From Allobosea sp. CRIB-10 (GTDB lineage Bacteria > Pseudomonadota > Alphaproteobacteria > Rhizobiales > Beijerinckiaceae): DNA of 64,000 bases. The first letter of the stretch is position 1, and the number at the start of each line of letters is the position of its first letter. The stretch covers positions 186,001 to 250,000 of the forward strand of contig NZ_FOKP01000004.1 in assembly GCF_900112185.1 (NCBI RefSeq). The letters are read 5' to 3'. Made by a program: the position numbers and the translations under genes. The notes beneath the pieces were generated by a model. That model was not told the origin of the DNA, did not search any database, and saw only the letters and a program-made list of their open reading frames with translations. Shown one piece after another: positions 1 to 8,881 of this stretch.

Positions 1-55
1 GACCACACTGGCAACAGGAAGTTGGCGGCAAGGTCAAGCCGCCTGACTCCCGATC

Positions 56-415
56 TCAGTACAGCCGACCGCCCGCGGGAACCTCGAGCGACGGGCCGAT
101 CAGCACGACCTCGCCGCTGTCATCCGGCACGCCGAGGGTCAGAACCTCCGACATGAACTTGCCGATCTGGCGCGGCGGGAAGTTCACCACCGCCAGCACC
201 TGCCGGCCTGGGAGATCCTCCGGCCGGTAGTGCTTGGTGATCTGCGCCGAGGACTTCTTGCGGCCGATCGTGCCGCCGAAATCGATCACCAGCTTGATCG
301 CCGGCTTGCGCGCTTCGGGGAAGGGAGCGGCTTCGACAATGGTGCCGACGCGCACGTCGACCTTGAGGAAATCGTCGAAGCCGATCTGCTCGGCGATCTG
401 CGTAGGCTCGCTCAA
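56..415 (-). CDS. csaA: CsaA-like tRNA-binding protein
   Basis: A 119-residue stand-alone tRNA-binding (EMAP/OB-fold) protein. The segment [14 protein letters not shown] at residues 16-29 and the closing GGRLY are typical of the CsaA/YgjH group, small dimeric proteins that bind tRNA and have been described as export-related chaperones. The length is normal for the family. The start is a TTG codon whose last bases overlap the stop codon of the upstream chemoreceptor gene (TTGA arrangement), so translation is probably coupled. No upstream ATG is available in frame. Family assignment is strong; the cellular role in this organism is not shown by the sequence. Confidence 0.9.
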   Translation of the reverse strand: MSEPTQIAEQIGFDDFLKVDVRVGTIVEAAPFPEARKPAIKLVIDFGGTIGRKKSSAQITKHYRPEDLPGRQVLAVVNFPPRQIGKFMSEVLTLGVPDDSGEVVLIGPSLEVPAGGRLY

Positions 416-2388
416 AATTCCTCCCAGCCGCGATCGCCGCCATTGGCGACCTTGCGCGCGGCGCTGCCATGGCTCTGGACGGGCGCGGCCGCCATGGCGC
501 GCGCCGGACGCGGCGCAGGCGCCGCTGCCTGCGCCATCTTGCTCGCCATCGCCTTCAACGCAACCACGTCGCCACCGAGCCGGAAGCGCCCGACCAGCGC
601 CGCCAGCCTGTCAGCCTCCTGCGCCAGCGCCTGCGAGGCAGCGGTCGACTGCTCGGCCATGGCGGCGTTCTGCTGCGTCGCCTGGTCCATCTCGTTGACG
701 GCGGTGTTGACTTCCTGAAGCCCGGTCGCCTGTTCCTGGGCAGCCGAGGCGATCTCGGCGACCAGCGAGGTGGCACGGGTGATCTCGCCCGACATCCGCT
801 CCAGCGCCGTTCCAGTCTGGCCGACCAGCGCGACCCCCTTCCCGACCTCGACACTGGAGGCGGTGATCAGCCCCTTGATTTCCTTGGCCGCGTCGGCCGA
901 GCGCTGAGCGAGCGCCCGGACCTCGGAGGCGACGACCGCAAAGCCCTTGCCGGCATCGCCGGCGCGCGCCGCCTCGACCGAGGCGTTGAGCGCCAAGAGA
1001 TTGGTCTGGAAGGCGATCTCGTCGATCACGCCGACGATCTGCGAGATCTCCTCGGAGGATTTCTCGATGCCGCTCATGGCGGCGACGGCCTCGCGGACGA
1101 TCTCGCCGGACTGCTCGGCCTCACCCTTGACCTGGGTGGTGGCGAGGCTGGCCTGGCGCGCGCCCTCGGCGGTTTGGCGCACTGTCGCGGTCAATTGATC
1201 GAGCGCGGTCGCGGTCTCCTCGACCGAGGAAGCCTGCTGCTCGGTGCGGCTGGCAAGGTCGTCGGCGGCCTGGCTGATCTCGCCGGCGCCGGCCTTCATG
1301 CTCTCGGTATTCGTCGCGATCTGCCGCATCGTCTCTTCGAGATGTGCCATCGCGGCGTTGAAGTCGTTCTTGAGCTTGACGTATTCGGCGCTGAAGGCGG
1401 CCTCGATCCGGTAGGTCAGGTCGCCCTCGGTCAGGCGCTCCAGGCCGGCGCCGAGCGCGTCGACGACGATGGCCTGCTTCTTGGCCTCGTCGCTGCGCTG
1501 CGCCTCGTTGAGGTTGCGCTGCGTGTCGGCGGCCCGGCGCTGCTCGCCGGCATCGGCCTCGGCCTGCGCCTTCTCGGCCTCGACCTGCTGCTTCATCAGC
1601 GCCGCGTCGCGGAACACCACGAGCGCGCGCGCCATGCTGCCGACCTCGTCTTGGCGCTCCTGATAGGCGATCGGCGCCTTGAGGTCGCCGGCGGCGAGCG
1701 CGCTCATATTGCCGGAGACCGTGCGCAGCATTCCGGAGGCGCGGCGGCTCAGGAAGACGACGAGGCCGAGCAGCAGCAGCGCCAGCGGCACCAGGACGAT
1801 CGCGACTTCCTTGATCAATCCGTAGAACGAGGCATCGACGGCATGGACATGCATGCCGGTGCCGATCGCCCACTGCCATTTCGGCACGCCGACCACATAG
1901 GACACCTTCAGCGAGGGATCCTTGTCGCCCGGTTTCACCCAGAGATAGTCGACGAAACCGGCGCCCTTGGTCCGGGCCGTGTCGGTCAATTCCTTGACGA
2001 AGAGCTTGCCGGTCGAGTCCTTCAGCGGCGACATGTCGGTGCCGATCAGCTTCGCGTTCGCATGGGCGATGTTGAAGCCGTCATAGCGGATGACGAAAAA
2101 GTAGTTGCCGTCGTCGAAGCGGGCATTTGTCACGGCGTCGATCGCGAGTTTCTGGGCGTCGGCGTCCTTCAGCTCGCCCTTCTCGACCTTCGCCACATAG
2201 GCGTTCACGGTGGAGGCGGCAGCTTCGACCGCGTTCTTCACCTCGGCCCGCTTCAGGTCGAGCATGTCGACCCGGGCCTGGCTGAGCGTGACAGCAACGC
2301 TCGCGACGGCGACGATGGCGGCCAGAATCGCAATCAGCCCAAATGAGCGGCCGATCGACAGCGCAGTAAGCTTCTTCAACACAGACAT
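412..2388 (-). CDS. Methyl-accepting chemotaxis protein with Cache sensor
   Basis: A 658-residue transmembrane chemoreceptor. A first membrane helix lies at about residues 15-36, then a periplasmic single-Cache-type domain ([15 protein letters not shown] and [11 protein letters not shown]) and a second membrane helix near residues 193-213. HAMP segments follow, with a second one around [12 protein letters not shown]. The cytoplasmic signalling hairpin contains [20 protein letters not shown], the conserved tip that contacts CheA and CheW. The C-terminus ends in GWEEF, resembling the CheR/CheB tethering pentapeptide (NWETF type), which suggests methylation-based adaptation. No che genes are nearby, so it is an orphan receptor; its ligand cannot be inferred. 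It is the upstream partner of the csaA-like gene. Confidence 0.95.
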   Translation of the reverse strand: MSVLKKLTALSIGRSFGLIAILAAIVAVASVAVTLSQARVDMLDLKRAEVKNAVEAAASTVNAYVAKVEKGELKDADAQKLAIDAVTNARFDDGNYFFVIRYDGFNIAHANAKLIGTDMSPLKDSTGKLFVKELTDTARTKGAGFVDYLWVKPGDKDPSLKVSYVVGVPKWQWAIGTGMHVHAVDASFYGLIKEVAIVLVPLALLLLGLVVFLSRRASGMLRTVSGNMSALAAGDLKAPIAYQERQDEVGSMARALVVFRDAALMKQQVEAEKAQAEADAGEQRRAADTQRNLNEAQRSDEAKKQAIVVDALGAGLERLTEGDLTYRIEAAFSAEYVKLKNDFNAAMAHLEETMRQIATNTESMKAGAGEISQAADDLASRTEQQASSVEETATALDQLTATVRQTAEGARQASLATTQVKGEAEQSGEIVREAVAAMSGIEKSSEEISQIVGVIDEIAFQTNLLALNASVEAARAGDAGKGFAVVASEVRALAQRSADAAKEIKGLITASSVEVGKGVALVGQTGTALERMSGEITRATSLVAEIASAAQEQATGLQEVNTAVNEMDQATQQNAAMAEQSTAASQALAQEADRLAALVGRFRLGGDVVALKAMASKMAQAAAPAPRPARAMAAAPVQSHGSAARKVANGGDRGWEEF

Positions 2389-2502
2389 GTCGCCCCTCGC
2401 GAACGTGATTCTTCACATTTGCCCGAAACGGCTAATGCCCACTTAACGCTGTCACTTTCTTGCCACAATCACCAGTTGCCGGACCGCAACCAGTAATTGC
2501 AA

Positions 2503-3231
2503 TCAGATCGCCGGAGCGTAGTCGTCGCCGTCCTCGCCACGCATGCGCTCGCGCCGGGGCGTACGCTTGACGCCTGAGCACAGCGAGCGCGCAAGGCCGC
2601 GCAGCGGCGCCGTCAGCCGGTGGACATCCTCGACGCGCGCCATGATCTGGCCTGCGGTCTTCAGCTCGCGGTCGAGCTTGGCCATGGTGCGCGACAGTTC
2701 CGGCTCGTCGTCTTCCAGCCAGGTGTCGAGCACGCGCGCCATCAGCAGCGTCGCGCCGCGGACCCGCACGGAGCCGAGATCATCCTCGGTCGGGATGCCG
2801 GCCGAGGCGAGCAGATAGCGCCAGGAGTTCAGCGAATTGCGCCCGAGCGCAGCGAGCGCCAGCGGCTGGCGCCGCAGATGCGGCAACAGCGCCTTGAGGC
2901 CCACCTTGTAGGGCGCCAGCGCGTCGAGCCGGCGCATCACCAGGTCGAAGACGCGCTCCTTGTAGGATTCCTCCATGAGATCGTCGGAGCTGCCCGCCAG
3001 CACGGCATCGTCGAGGATGCGGCCGAGCCCGCCGAGGATAGCGAGCTTCGACGGGAAGAGTCCGCGCAGTTCGGCGAGGCTGATGCCGGCCTCGCGGGCG
3101 ATCGCCGGCAACTCGATCTCGTCCCAGGCCTGCGTCGCCGCCAGCCGGAACAGGGCATCTACCACGGCGCGCCGCGGATCGGGCTTCGCCATGGGTTTCT
3201 CAGCTTCTGGGGAAACGGGTTTGCGCGCCAT
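2503..3231 (-). CDS. TetR-fold protein with COQ9-like C-terminal half
   Basis: A 242-residue protein. The N-terminal part (RRAVVDALFRLAATQAWDEI, then IAREAGISLAELRGLFPSKLAILGGL) is a TetR-type helix-turn-helix. The C-terminal half contains LLMARVLDTWLEDDEPELSR followed by TMAKLDREL, which resembles the lipid-binding C-terminal region of COQ9 proteins of ubiquinone synthesis. It could therefore be a classical repressor or a COQ9-like accessory protein; a UbiK-like gene lies 1.8 kb away, but this is weak support. The start used is the first ATG; a second ATG 13 codons downstream (MAKPDPRR) is equally possible. Confidence 0.75.
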   Translation of the reverse strand: MARKPVSPEAEKPMAKPDPRRAVVDALFRLAATQAWDEIELPAIAREAGISLAELRGLFPSKLAILGGLGRILDDAVLAGSSDDLMEESYKERVFDLVMRRLDALAPYKVGLKALLPHLRRQPLALAALGRNSLNSWRYLLASAGIPTEDDLGSVRVRGATLLMARVLDTWLEDDEPELSRTMAKLDRELKTAGQIMARVEDVHRLTAPLRGLARSLCSGVKRTPRRERMRGEDGDDYAPAI

Positions 3232-3300
3232 CGGCTTCTCTCCTGTCGCGAGCTGATGGGAAAGAAGCTAGGGCGCAACCGGGGCGGTTGAAAGGCCGCC

Positions 3301-4116
3301 TCAGCCGGAAAGCTCCTCGGCGCGGCTTTTGGCGGCAGCGACCGCGCGTCGCATCAGCGGCGCGAGGCCATTGTCCGCCATCAGCACGTCGAGGGCAGCG
3401 GCGGTCGTGCCGCCCGGCGAGGTCACATTCTGGCGCAAGGTCGCCGGCGGCAGCGGCGACTGGAACAGCATCTCGCCCGCGCCCTCGATCGTGGCGCGCG
3501 CCAGCCGCTCGGCGATGTCCGCCGGCAGGCCGGCGGCGACGCCGGCAGCAGCCAGGCATTCGACCAGGTGGAAGACATAGGCCGGCCCCGAGCCCGAGAC
3601 GGCGGTGACGGCGTCGATCAACCCCTCGTCGCCGAGCCACTCGACCTTGCCGACGCCGGCGAGCAGCGCATCGGCCAGTTGCCGCTGTGCCTCGCTGACG
3701 CCCTTGCCCGCCGCAGCGGCGGTGACGCCACGCCGGACCGAAGCCGGCAGATTCGGCATGGCGCGCACGATCGCGTTCGCATTGGGCAGGCGGGCGGAGA
3801 GGTCGCCGAGCGTCTTGCCGGCGAGGATCGAGATCAGCAGCGTCTTCGGGCCGATCAGCGCCTGGACGGAGGGGGCGGCGGTGTCGAGCATCTGCGGCTT
3901 GGTCGCCAGCACCACCACCTCGGCCGGCTTCGGCGCGGCCGGATTGACGCTCATCCCGTGATGGGCGGCGAGGTCTTGCATCTCGCTGGAGATGTGCGGG
4001 TCGAGCAGCGTGATCCCCGCGCCCTTCACGCCGATGCTGAGCCAGCCTTCCAGCATGGCGCCGCCCATCTTGCCGGCACCGACGAGGGTGAGGGTCTCAG
4101 GAAGCGGGCTGGCCAT
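3301..4116 (-). CDS. proC: Pyrroline-5-carboxylate reductase
   Basis: A 271-residue enzyme that reduces 1-pyrroline-5-carboxylate to proline with NAD(P)H, the last step of proline synthesis. It starts with the dinucleotide-binding motif GAGKMGGAMLEGWL. The central region has ATKPQ and RAMPNLPA. The C-terminal signature is SGSGPAYVF followed by the substrate-binding NVTSPGGTTAAAL. Length and motif order are standard. The chosen ATG gives MASPLPETLTLVGAGKMGG; longer in-frame extensions upstream lack family similarity. It is 82 bp downstream of the YbjN gene on the same strand and may be co-transcribed with it. Confidence 0.95.
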   Translation of the reverse strand: MASPLPETLTLVGAGKMGGAMLEGWLSIGVKGAGITLLDPHISSEMQDLAAHHGMSVNPAAPKPAEVVVLATKPQMLDTAAPSVQALIGPKTLLISILAGKTLGDLSARLPNANAIVRAMPNLPASVRRGVTAAAAGKGVSEAQRQLADALLAGVGKVEWLGDEGLIDAVTAVSGSGPAYVFHLVECLAAAGVAAGLPADIAERLARATIEGAGEMLFQSPLPPATLRQNVTSPGGTTAAALDVLMADNGLAPLMRRAVAAAKSRAEELSG

Positions 4117-4198
4117 GGCGTCTCTCCGGTCGATGCGCGATTGCGCATGGACCTGAACCGCCAAGCAAGGTCCGGGTCAAGCCCGAGCCAGCCAGCCT

Positions 4199-4705
4199 TC
4201 ACGCTTCGCCGACCGTTTCCAGCAGCGCGCCTTCGAGCGCCTCGCGGGCGTTCTTGCCGGCCCAGACCACGAACTGGAAGGCCTGGTAATAGCGCTCGCA
4301 GGCGTCGATCGCCGCCTTGATCAGGCCCGCAGCCTGCTCCTCGGTCGGCTCGGCCCCGCCCGAGAGCAGCAGCGCGTGGCGATACATCACCACGTTCTCG
4401 CGGCTCCACAGATCGAAATGCCCGAGCCAGAGCTGTTCGTTGACCTGGCTGACGAGGTTCATCACCTCGTTGCGGCGCCGATCCGGCACCCTGAGATCGA
4501 AGGCGCAGGCGATATGCAACGACTCGACTTCCGAGAGCCAGGTGATGGCGACGTGATAATCGGCCCAGCCGCCGGTCACGGAAACCGAGAGCTCGTCGTC
4601 GCTGTCGCGATCGAAGCTCCAGTCGTTCAGTGCGGCGAGGCGTTCGACGAGATCGAGGGGATTGGAGGGGCGTTCGGTTTCGGCGTCCAGATCAAGGTCC
4701 ATCAT
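4199..4705 (-). CDS. YbjN domain-containing protein
   Basis: A 168-residue soluble acidic protein of the YbjN family (bacterial sensory-transduction-regulator domain; T3SS-chaperone-like fold). Visible features are NDWSFDRDSDDELSVSVTG near the N-terminus and a segment reading VNEQLWLGHFDLW in the middle, both typical of alphaproteobacterial YbjN proteins next to proC. No membrane segment or signal peptide is seen. Two adjacent ATG codons make the exact start ambiguous by one residue. The function is not established; the E. coli homologue affects motility and stress phenotypes. It probably shares a transcript with proC. Confidence 0.85.
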   Translation of the reverse strand: MMDLDLDAETERPSNPLDLVERLAALNDWSFDRDSDDELSVSVTGGWADYHVAITWLSEVESLHIACAFDLRVPDRRRNEVMNLVSQVNEQLWLGHFDLWSRENVVMYRHALLLSGGAEPTEEQAAGLIKAAIDACERYYQAFQFVVWAGKNAREALEGALLETVGEA

Positions 4706-5058
4706 GCCCAAGGTCCAACAGCCGGCGCTGGCCCTGACGGCAGGCGCGGCCTGTTCGAGAACGGGAACACGGCGACTGGAAAAGCGTAAGGCACGCAACC
4801 CGACCAGGAGATCGCTAAGATGATCTCCGCTTCACCGGCTGGCTCTCGAGTAGAGCCCACCGACGAATCACCTCTCTTCATCGACGATAGCTCAGGCGAG
4901 TCTGGAGCCCTAACAGAACCTGCGCGGTTCTGATCGAGCCCTTCGGCGCCCGGTACGCGATGCAAGCTCGACGGATTCGAAGCTGGCCTCAATCCCCCGA
5001 AGGGACTGTCCACAACACGAAGCTGTTGACTGTCGACTGGCGAGACTGGGCCGGGGAC
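4706..5058. other. 353-bp intergenic stretch without a recognised gene
   Basis: This lies between the YbjN gene and the UbiK-like gene, both on the minus strand. Reading frames here have no recognisable protein family and no tRNA cloverleaf was seen. A short inverted repeat (GGAGATC...GATCTCC) occurs at about 4807-4828. The region should contain the promoter of the YbjN-proC unit; no convincing -35/-10 pair could be assigned. Confidence 0.5.
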
Positions 5059-5313
5059 TTACTTCGACTCGGCCTTGGCCTCGAGCGCGGCCAGCCGCGC
5101 CGCGAGCTTGTCGTTCTCCTCGCGCGCCAGCAGCGCCATCTCGCGCACCGCCTCGAACTCCTCGCGGGTCACCACGTCGAGATCGCGCAGCAGCCGCTCG
5201 ATCTGGGTCTTGACCACGGTCTCGACCTCGCGGCGCACGCCCTGCGCCGCGCCCGCGGCATCGGTCGCTAGCCGGGCGATGTCGTCGAGGATGCGGTTGG
5301 ACGTGCTGACCAT
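5059..5313 (-). CDS. UbiK-like accessory factor (BMFP domain)
   Basis: An 84-residue protein that is almost entirely helical. The C-terminal half, REEFEAVREMALLAREENDK followed by LAARLAALEAK, is the BMFP (YqiC) coiled-coil typical of UbiK. In gammaproteobacteria UbiK trimerises, binds membranes and lipids, and supports aerobic ubiquinone synthesis with UbiJ. The N-terminus (NRILDDIARLATDAAG) is the usual amphipathic helix. The start gives MVSTSNRILDDIA, the family-typical beginning. Conservation of the ubiquinone role in alphaproteobacteria is inferred from the family only. Confidence 0.85.
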   Translation of the reverse strand: MVSTSNRILDDIARLATDAAGAAQGVRREVETVVKTQIERLLRDLDVVTREEFEAVREMALLAREENDKLAARLAALEAKAESK

Positions 5314-5507
5314 CGGAGCTCTCCGGCGGCGCCCCATGCGCCTTCGCGGAGATATGGCGAAGGAGCGCCGGGAGCGCAATCGCTCCGACGCAACCGCCTC
5401 GTTTTGCCTCTCCCCTGCCCTGTCTGGACCTTCGGGATGGTTGCGCTTACAACGAGCGCCGCAGGGAAGACCAGCAATCCGAGCCCAAACAATGGGCGGG
5501 AGGCGTC

Positions 5508-6050
5508 ATGTCGGTTCGTTTTAACGGCCTCGTTCTGGGGCCGCTCGCTGCGCTTGCGCTCGCAGGCTGCCAGGAAACCACCACCACCGCGGCGCGTCCG
5601 CGTGTCGATGCGCCGGGCGTTCCGGTCTCGGTCCAGAGCATCTCGGGCGCGCCCGACCAGGTGACGGCGCATTTTGCCGGCCTGCTCGGCGAAGCCGCGG
5701 CCGAACGCAAGATGGAGATCGTCCCCGGCGACAAGCCGGCCCGTTTCCGGGTGCGCGGCTATCTCACCGCCCAGCCCACCGAGGACGGCCAGACCGCCCT
5801 CGCCTTCGTCTGGGACGTCTATGACGAGAGCAAGAAGCGCGCCCAGCGCGTCCAGGGCGAGAGCCTCGGCCGGCGCGGCGGCGGCTCCGATCCCTGGGCC
5901 GGCATCGACCAGACCATCGTCGCCAAGGCCGCGTCCGAATCGGCGGATGCGATCGCGAGCTTCCTGACGACCGCGCCGGTGCCGGAGGCGAAGCCGGACG
6001 CGAAGGCCAAGACCCGCACCGCCCAGGCGGATACAGAGAAGAAGCGCTAA
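5508..6050 (+). CDS. Putative lipoprotein of unknown function
   Basis: A 180-residue protein with an N-terminal lipoprotein signal. After a short positive start comes a hydrophobic stretch ending in the lipobox LALAGC (Cys near residue 20), so it should be acylated and anchored on the periplasmic side. The mature part has no recognised domain; the pattern [18 protein letters not shown] followed by [15 protein letters not shown] looks like a beta-rich fold conserved in Rhizobiales lipoproteins. The tail is rich in Lys, Ala and Pro. It is transcribed divergently from the UbiK-like gene and followed by an intergenic repeat before prs. Confidence 0.75.
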   Translation: MSVRFNGLVLGPLAALALAGCQETTTTAARPRVDAPGVPVSVQSISGAPDQVTAHFAGLLGEAAAERKMEIVPGDKPARFRVRGYLTAQPTEDGQTALAFVWDVYDESKKRAQRVQGESLGRRGGGSDPWAGIDQTIVAKAASESADAIASFLTTAPVPEAKPDAKAKTRTAQADTEKKR

Positions 6051-6402
6051 GCGCGCTCGGAGTGGCATCGTCTTTCCGGGGCTTCGCGCAGCAAAGAGCC
6101 CGGAAAACCGACCGCCATCATCGCCAGCGCGCTGCGATCTTCGATGCTCTTTTAGGGACATCGTGTTCATGGGTTCCGGGCTCGCCGCTTCGCGGTGCCC
6201 CGGAGCGACGATGCGGTTCCGGCGCACTCAAGCTTCGGCTTCCCGGCAAACGTGCACCCCGCCCCGCTGCAGTGCAGCATTTGCATGGGGATGTCGCGCC
6301 TCTTTGGTCGACTCGGCGTCATCACGCTGTTATGAGCCCTTCGAAACTGAGCCGCCCCCGCTCGGACGGCTCGCCTTATTCTGCGTTTCGGGTGCACCCG
6401 GC
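6051..6402. other. 352-bp gap before prs with a palindromic repeat
   Basis: The first half (about 6073-6210) is a palindromic repeat described separately. The rest (6211-6402) has no recognisable coding content and should include the prs promoter and leader. No convincing promoter motif could be fixed. Confidence 0.5.
6073..6210. repeat. Palindromic intergenic element (family E)
   Basis: Two GC-rich hairpins flank a short centre. The left one pairs TTCCGGGGCTT with the later GAGCCCGGAA; the right one pairs GTTCCGGGCTC with GTGCCCCGGA. The centre contains GATCTTCGATGCTC. It resembles the other intergenic palindromes of this window in size and position (just after a stop codon) but shares no long identity with them. 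Confidence 0.5.
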
Positions 6403-7347
<945 letters not shown>

Positions 7348-7367
7348 GCGTTCGTAGCTTTTCCCCG

Positions 7368-7485
7368 CAGCCCTCATCCTGAGGAGCCGCGCAGCGGCGT
7401 CTTGGAGGATGCTCCAGGAGGCTCCGGAGACAACTGGAGCATCCTTCGAGACGCAGCCTGCGGCACTCCTCTGGATAAGGGCTGA
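7368..7485. repeat. Palindromic intergenic repeat, family A copy 1
   Basis: A long imperfect inverted repeat of 118 bp between prs and queC. The outer arms are CAGCCCTCATCCTGAGGAG and its degenerate complement CTCCTCTGGATAAGGGCTG. The inner arms contain GGATGCTCCAG and CTGGAGCATCC. Copies 2 (18561-18675) and 3 (55339-55461) share the same arms. Could act as a transcript-stabilising or terminating structure. Confidence 0.85.
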
Positions 7486-7506
7486 GAACTGAGGAAAGGT
7501 CCGGCC

Positions 7507-8232
7507 ATGACATCGCGCGCCCTCGTCCTCTTCTCCGGCGGTCAGGATTCGACCACCGCCCTGGCCTGGGCGCTGGAGCGCTTCTCCACGGTCGAGACCG
7601 TCGGCTTCGACTATGGCCAGCGCCATCGCATCGAGCTCGCCTGCCGCGAGACGATCCTCGCCAGATTGCCGGGCCTGTCGCCCACCTATTCCGACCGGCT
7701 CGGGCCGGACCACCTCCTCGACCTGAAGACGCTCGGCGCGATCTCCGACACCGCGCTGACCAGCGAGAGCGAGATCGCCTTCGCGCAGACCGGCCTGCCG
7801 ACCACCTTCGTTCCCGGCCGCAACCTGATCTTCCTGACCTTCGCCGCGGCGCTGGCCTATCGCCGCGATTGCAAGCACATCGTGCTCGGCGTCTGCGAGA
7901 CCGACTATTCCGGTTATCCCGACTGCCGCGACGACACGATCAAGGCGATGCAGGTCGCGCTCGGCCTCGGCCTCGACCGCAGGTTCGTGCTGCACACGCC
8001 GCTGATGTGGCGCGACAAGGCGCAGACCTTCGCCCTGGCGAAGGAGCTGGGTGGCGAAGCGCTGCTCGATCTGGTGGTTGAGGAGACGCATAGTTGCTAT
8101 CTCGGCGACCGAACCAAGCGGCATTCCTGGGGCTATGGCTGCGGCCAGTGCCCGGCTTGCGACTTGCGGGCCAGGGGCTTTACGGCCTATGAGGCCGCGC
8201 CGAACGATAGCGGACCGAACCATGATGATTGA
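7507..8232 (+). CDS. queC: 7-cyano-7-deazaguanine synthase
   Basis: A 241-residue ATP-dependent enzyme converting 7-carboxy-7-deazaguanine to preQ0 in queuosine synthesis. The N-terminus has the PP-loop [16 protein letters not shown]. The middle contains [19 protein letters not shown] and the family segment [19 protein letters not shown]. The C-terminal zinc site is intact, with Cys residues in HSCYLGDR and [10 protein letters not shown]. Length is normal. Its stop codon overlaps the start of the next gene, a putative queuosine-precursor transporter. queD and queE are not adjacent. Confidence 0.97.
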   Translation: MTSRALVLFSGGQDSTTALAWALERFSTVETVGFDYGQRHRIELACRETILARLPGLSPTYSDRLGPDHLLDLKTLGAISDTALTSESEIAFAQTGLPTTFVPGRNLIFLTFAAALAYRRDCKHIVLGVCETDYSGYPDCRDDTIKAMQVALGLGLDRRFVLHTPLMWRDKAQTFALAKELGGEALLDLVVEETHSCYLGDRTKRHSWGYGCGQCPACDLRARGFTAYEAAPNDSGPNHDD

Positions 8233-8785
8233 CCGGCAACGCCGTATCGAGGGCCTGATTGCGCTGGCCCTCTTCACCCTGACGATCCCGATCGCCAACT
8301 GGCTGATCGGCAATGTCGGCACGGTCTGCGTGCCGAACGGGCCGTGCCTCGTCCCGGTCGCACCGGGCATCAAGGCGCCGAGCGGCGTGCTGATGATCGG
8401 CCTTGCTCTCGTCCTGCGCGACATCGTCCAGCGGCGGCTCGGGCCCGCAGCGGCGCTCGGAGCCATCGCCGTCGGCGCGCTGATCTCGGGGCTGCTGGCG
8501 CCGCCCGCGATCGTCGTCGCCTCCGTCGCCGCCTTCCTCCTGTCCGAGCTGACCGACTTCGCGGTCTACACCCCACTGCAGAAGCGCAATTTCGTCGCCG
8601 CCGTGGCCGCCTCCAGTGTCATCGGCCTTGTCGTCGACAGCCTGGTCTTCCTCTGGCTCGCCTTCGGCAGCCTCGATTTCCTGAGCGGACAGATCATCGG
8701 CAAGGCCTGGATGGTGCTGCTGGCCCTGCCGCTGATGCATCTGCTGCGCCGGCGCGACGAGCGGATCGGGCTCTCTCCCGCCTGA
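8222..8785 (+). CDS. VUT family (YhhQ-like) putative queuosine precursor transporter
   Basis: A 187-residue integral membrane protein with about five to six hydrophobic helices. Recognisable segments are [37 protein letters not shown] and [18 protein letters not shown], which match the VUT/DUF165 family. The best known member, E. coli YhhQ, takes up preQ0/preQ1. The gene begins inside the queC 3' end (11-bp overlap with ATG ATG; the second ATG, at 8225, would give 8 bp), so the two are translationally coupled, which supports a queuosine-related substrate. At 187 residues it is shorter than YhhQ. The transported compound is inferred. Confidence 0.85.
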   Translation: MMIDRQRRIEGLIALALFTLTIPIANWLIGNVGTVCVPNGPCLVPVAPGIKAPSGVLMIGLALVLRDIVQRRLGPAAALGAIAVGALISGLLAPPAIVVASVAAFLLSELTDFAVYTPLQKRNFVAAVAASSVIGLVVDSLVFLWLAFGSLDFLSGQIIGKAWMVLLALPLMHLLRRRDERIGLSPA

Positions 8786-8881
8786 GCCAGCAGCCCATTT
8801 GTTTTTAAGCAGTGTCCATCATCTTGCCCGTCTGAAGATCAGAAAGCCAACAATTCGACCCAAGCGGGAAACGGCGATTTC

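Noticed and set aside
469..2346. 625-codon open frame opposite the chemoreceptor gene
   Set aside because: It is a high-GC mirror frame of a well-supported MCP gene, with no recognisable domain.
4706..5058. A tRNA or small RNA gene in the gap before the YbjN gene
   Set aside because: No cloverleaf or T-loop consensus could be built; only one short hairpin is present.
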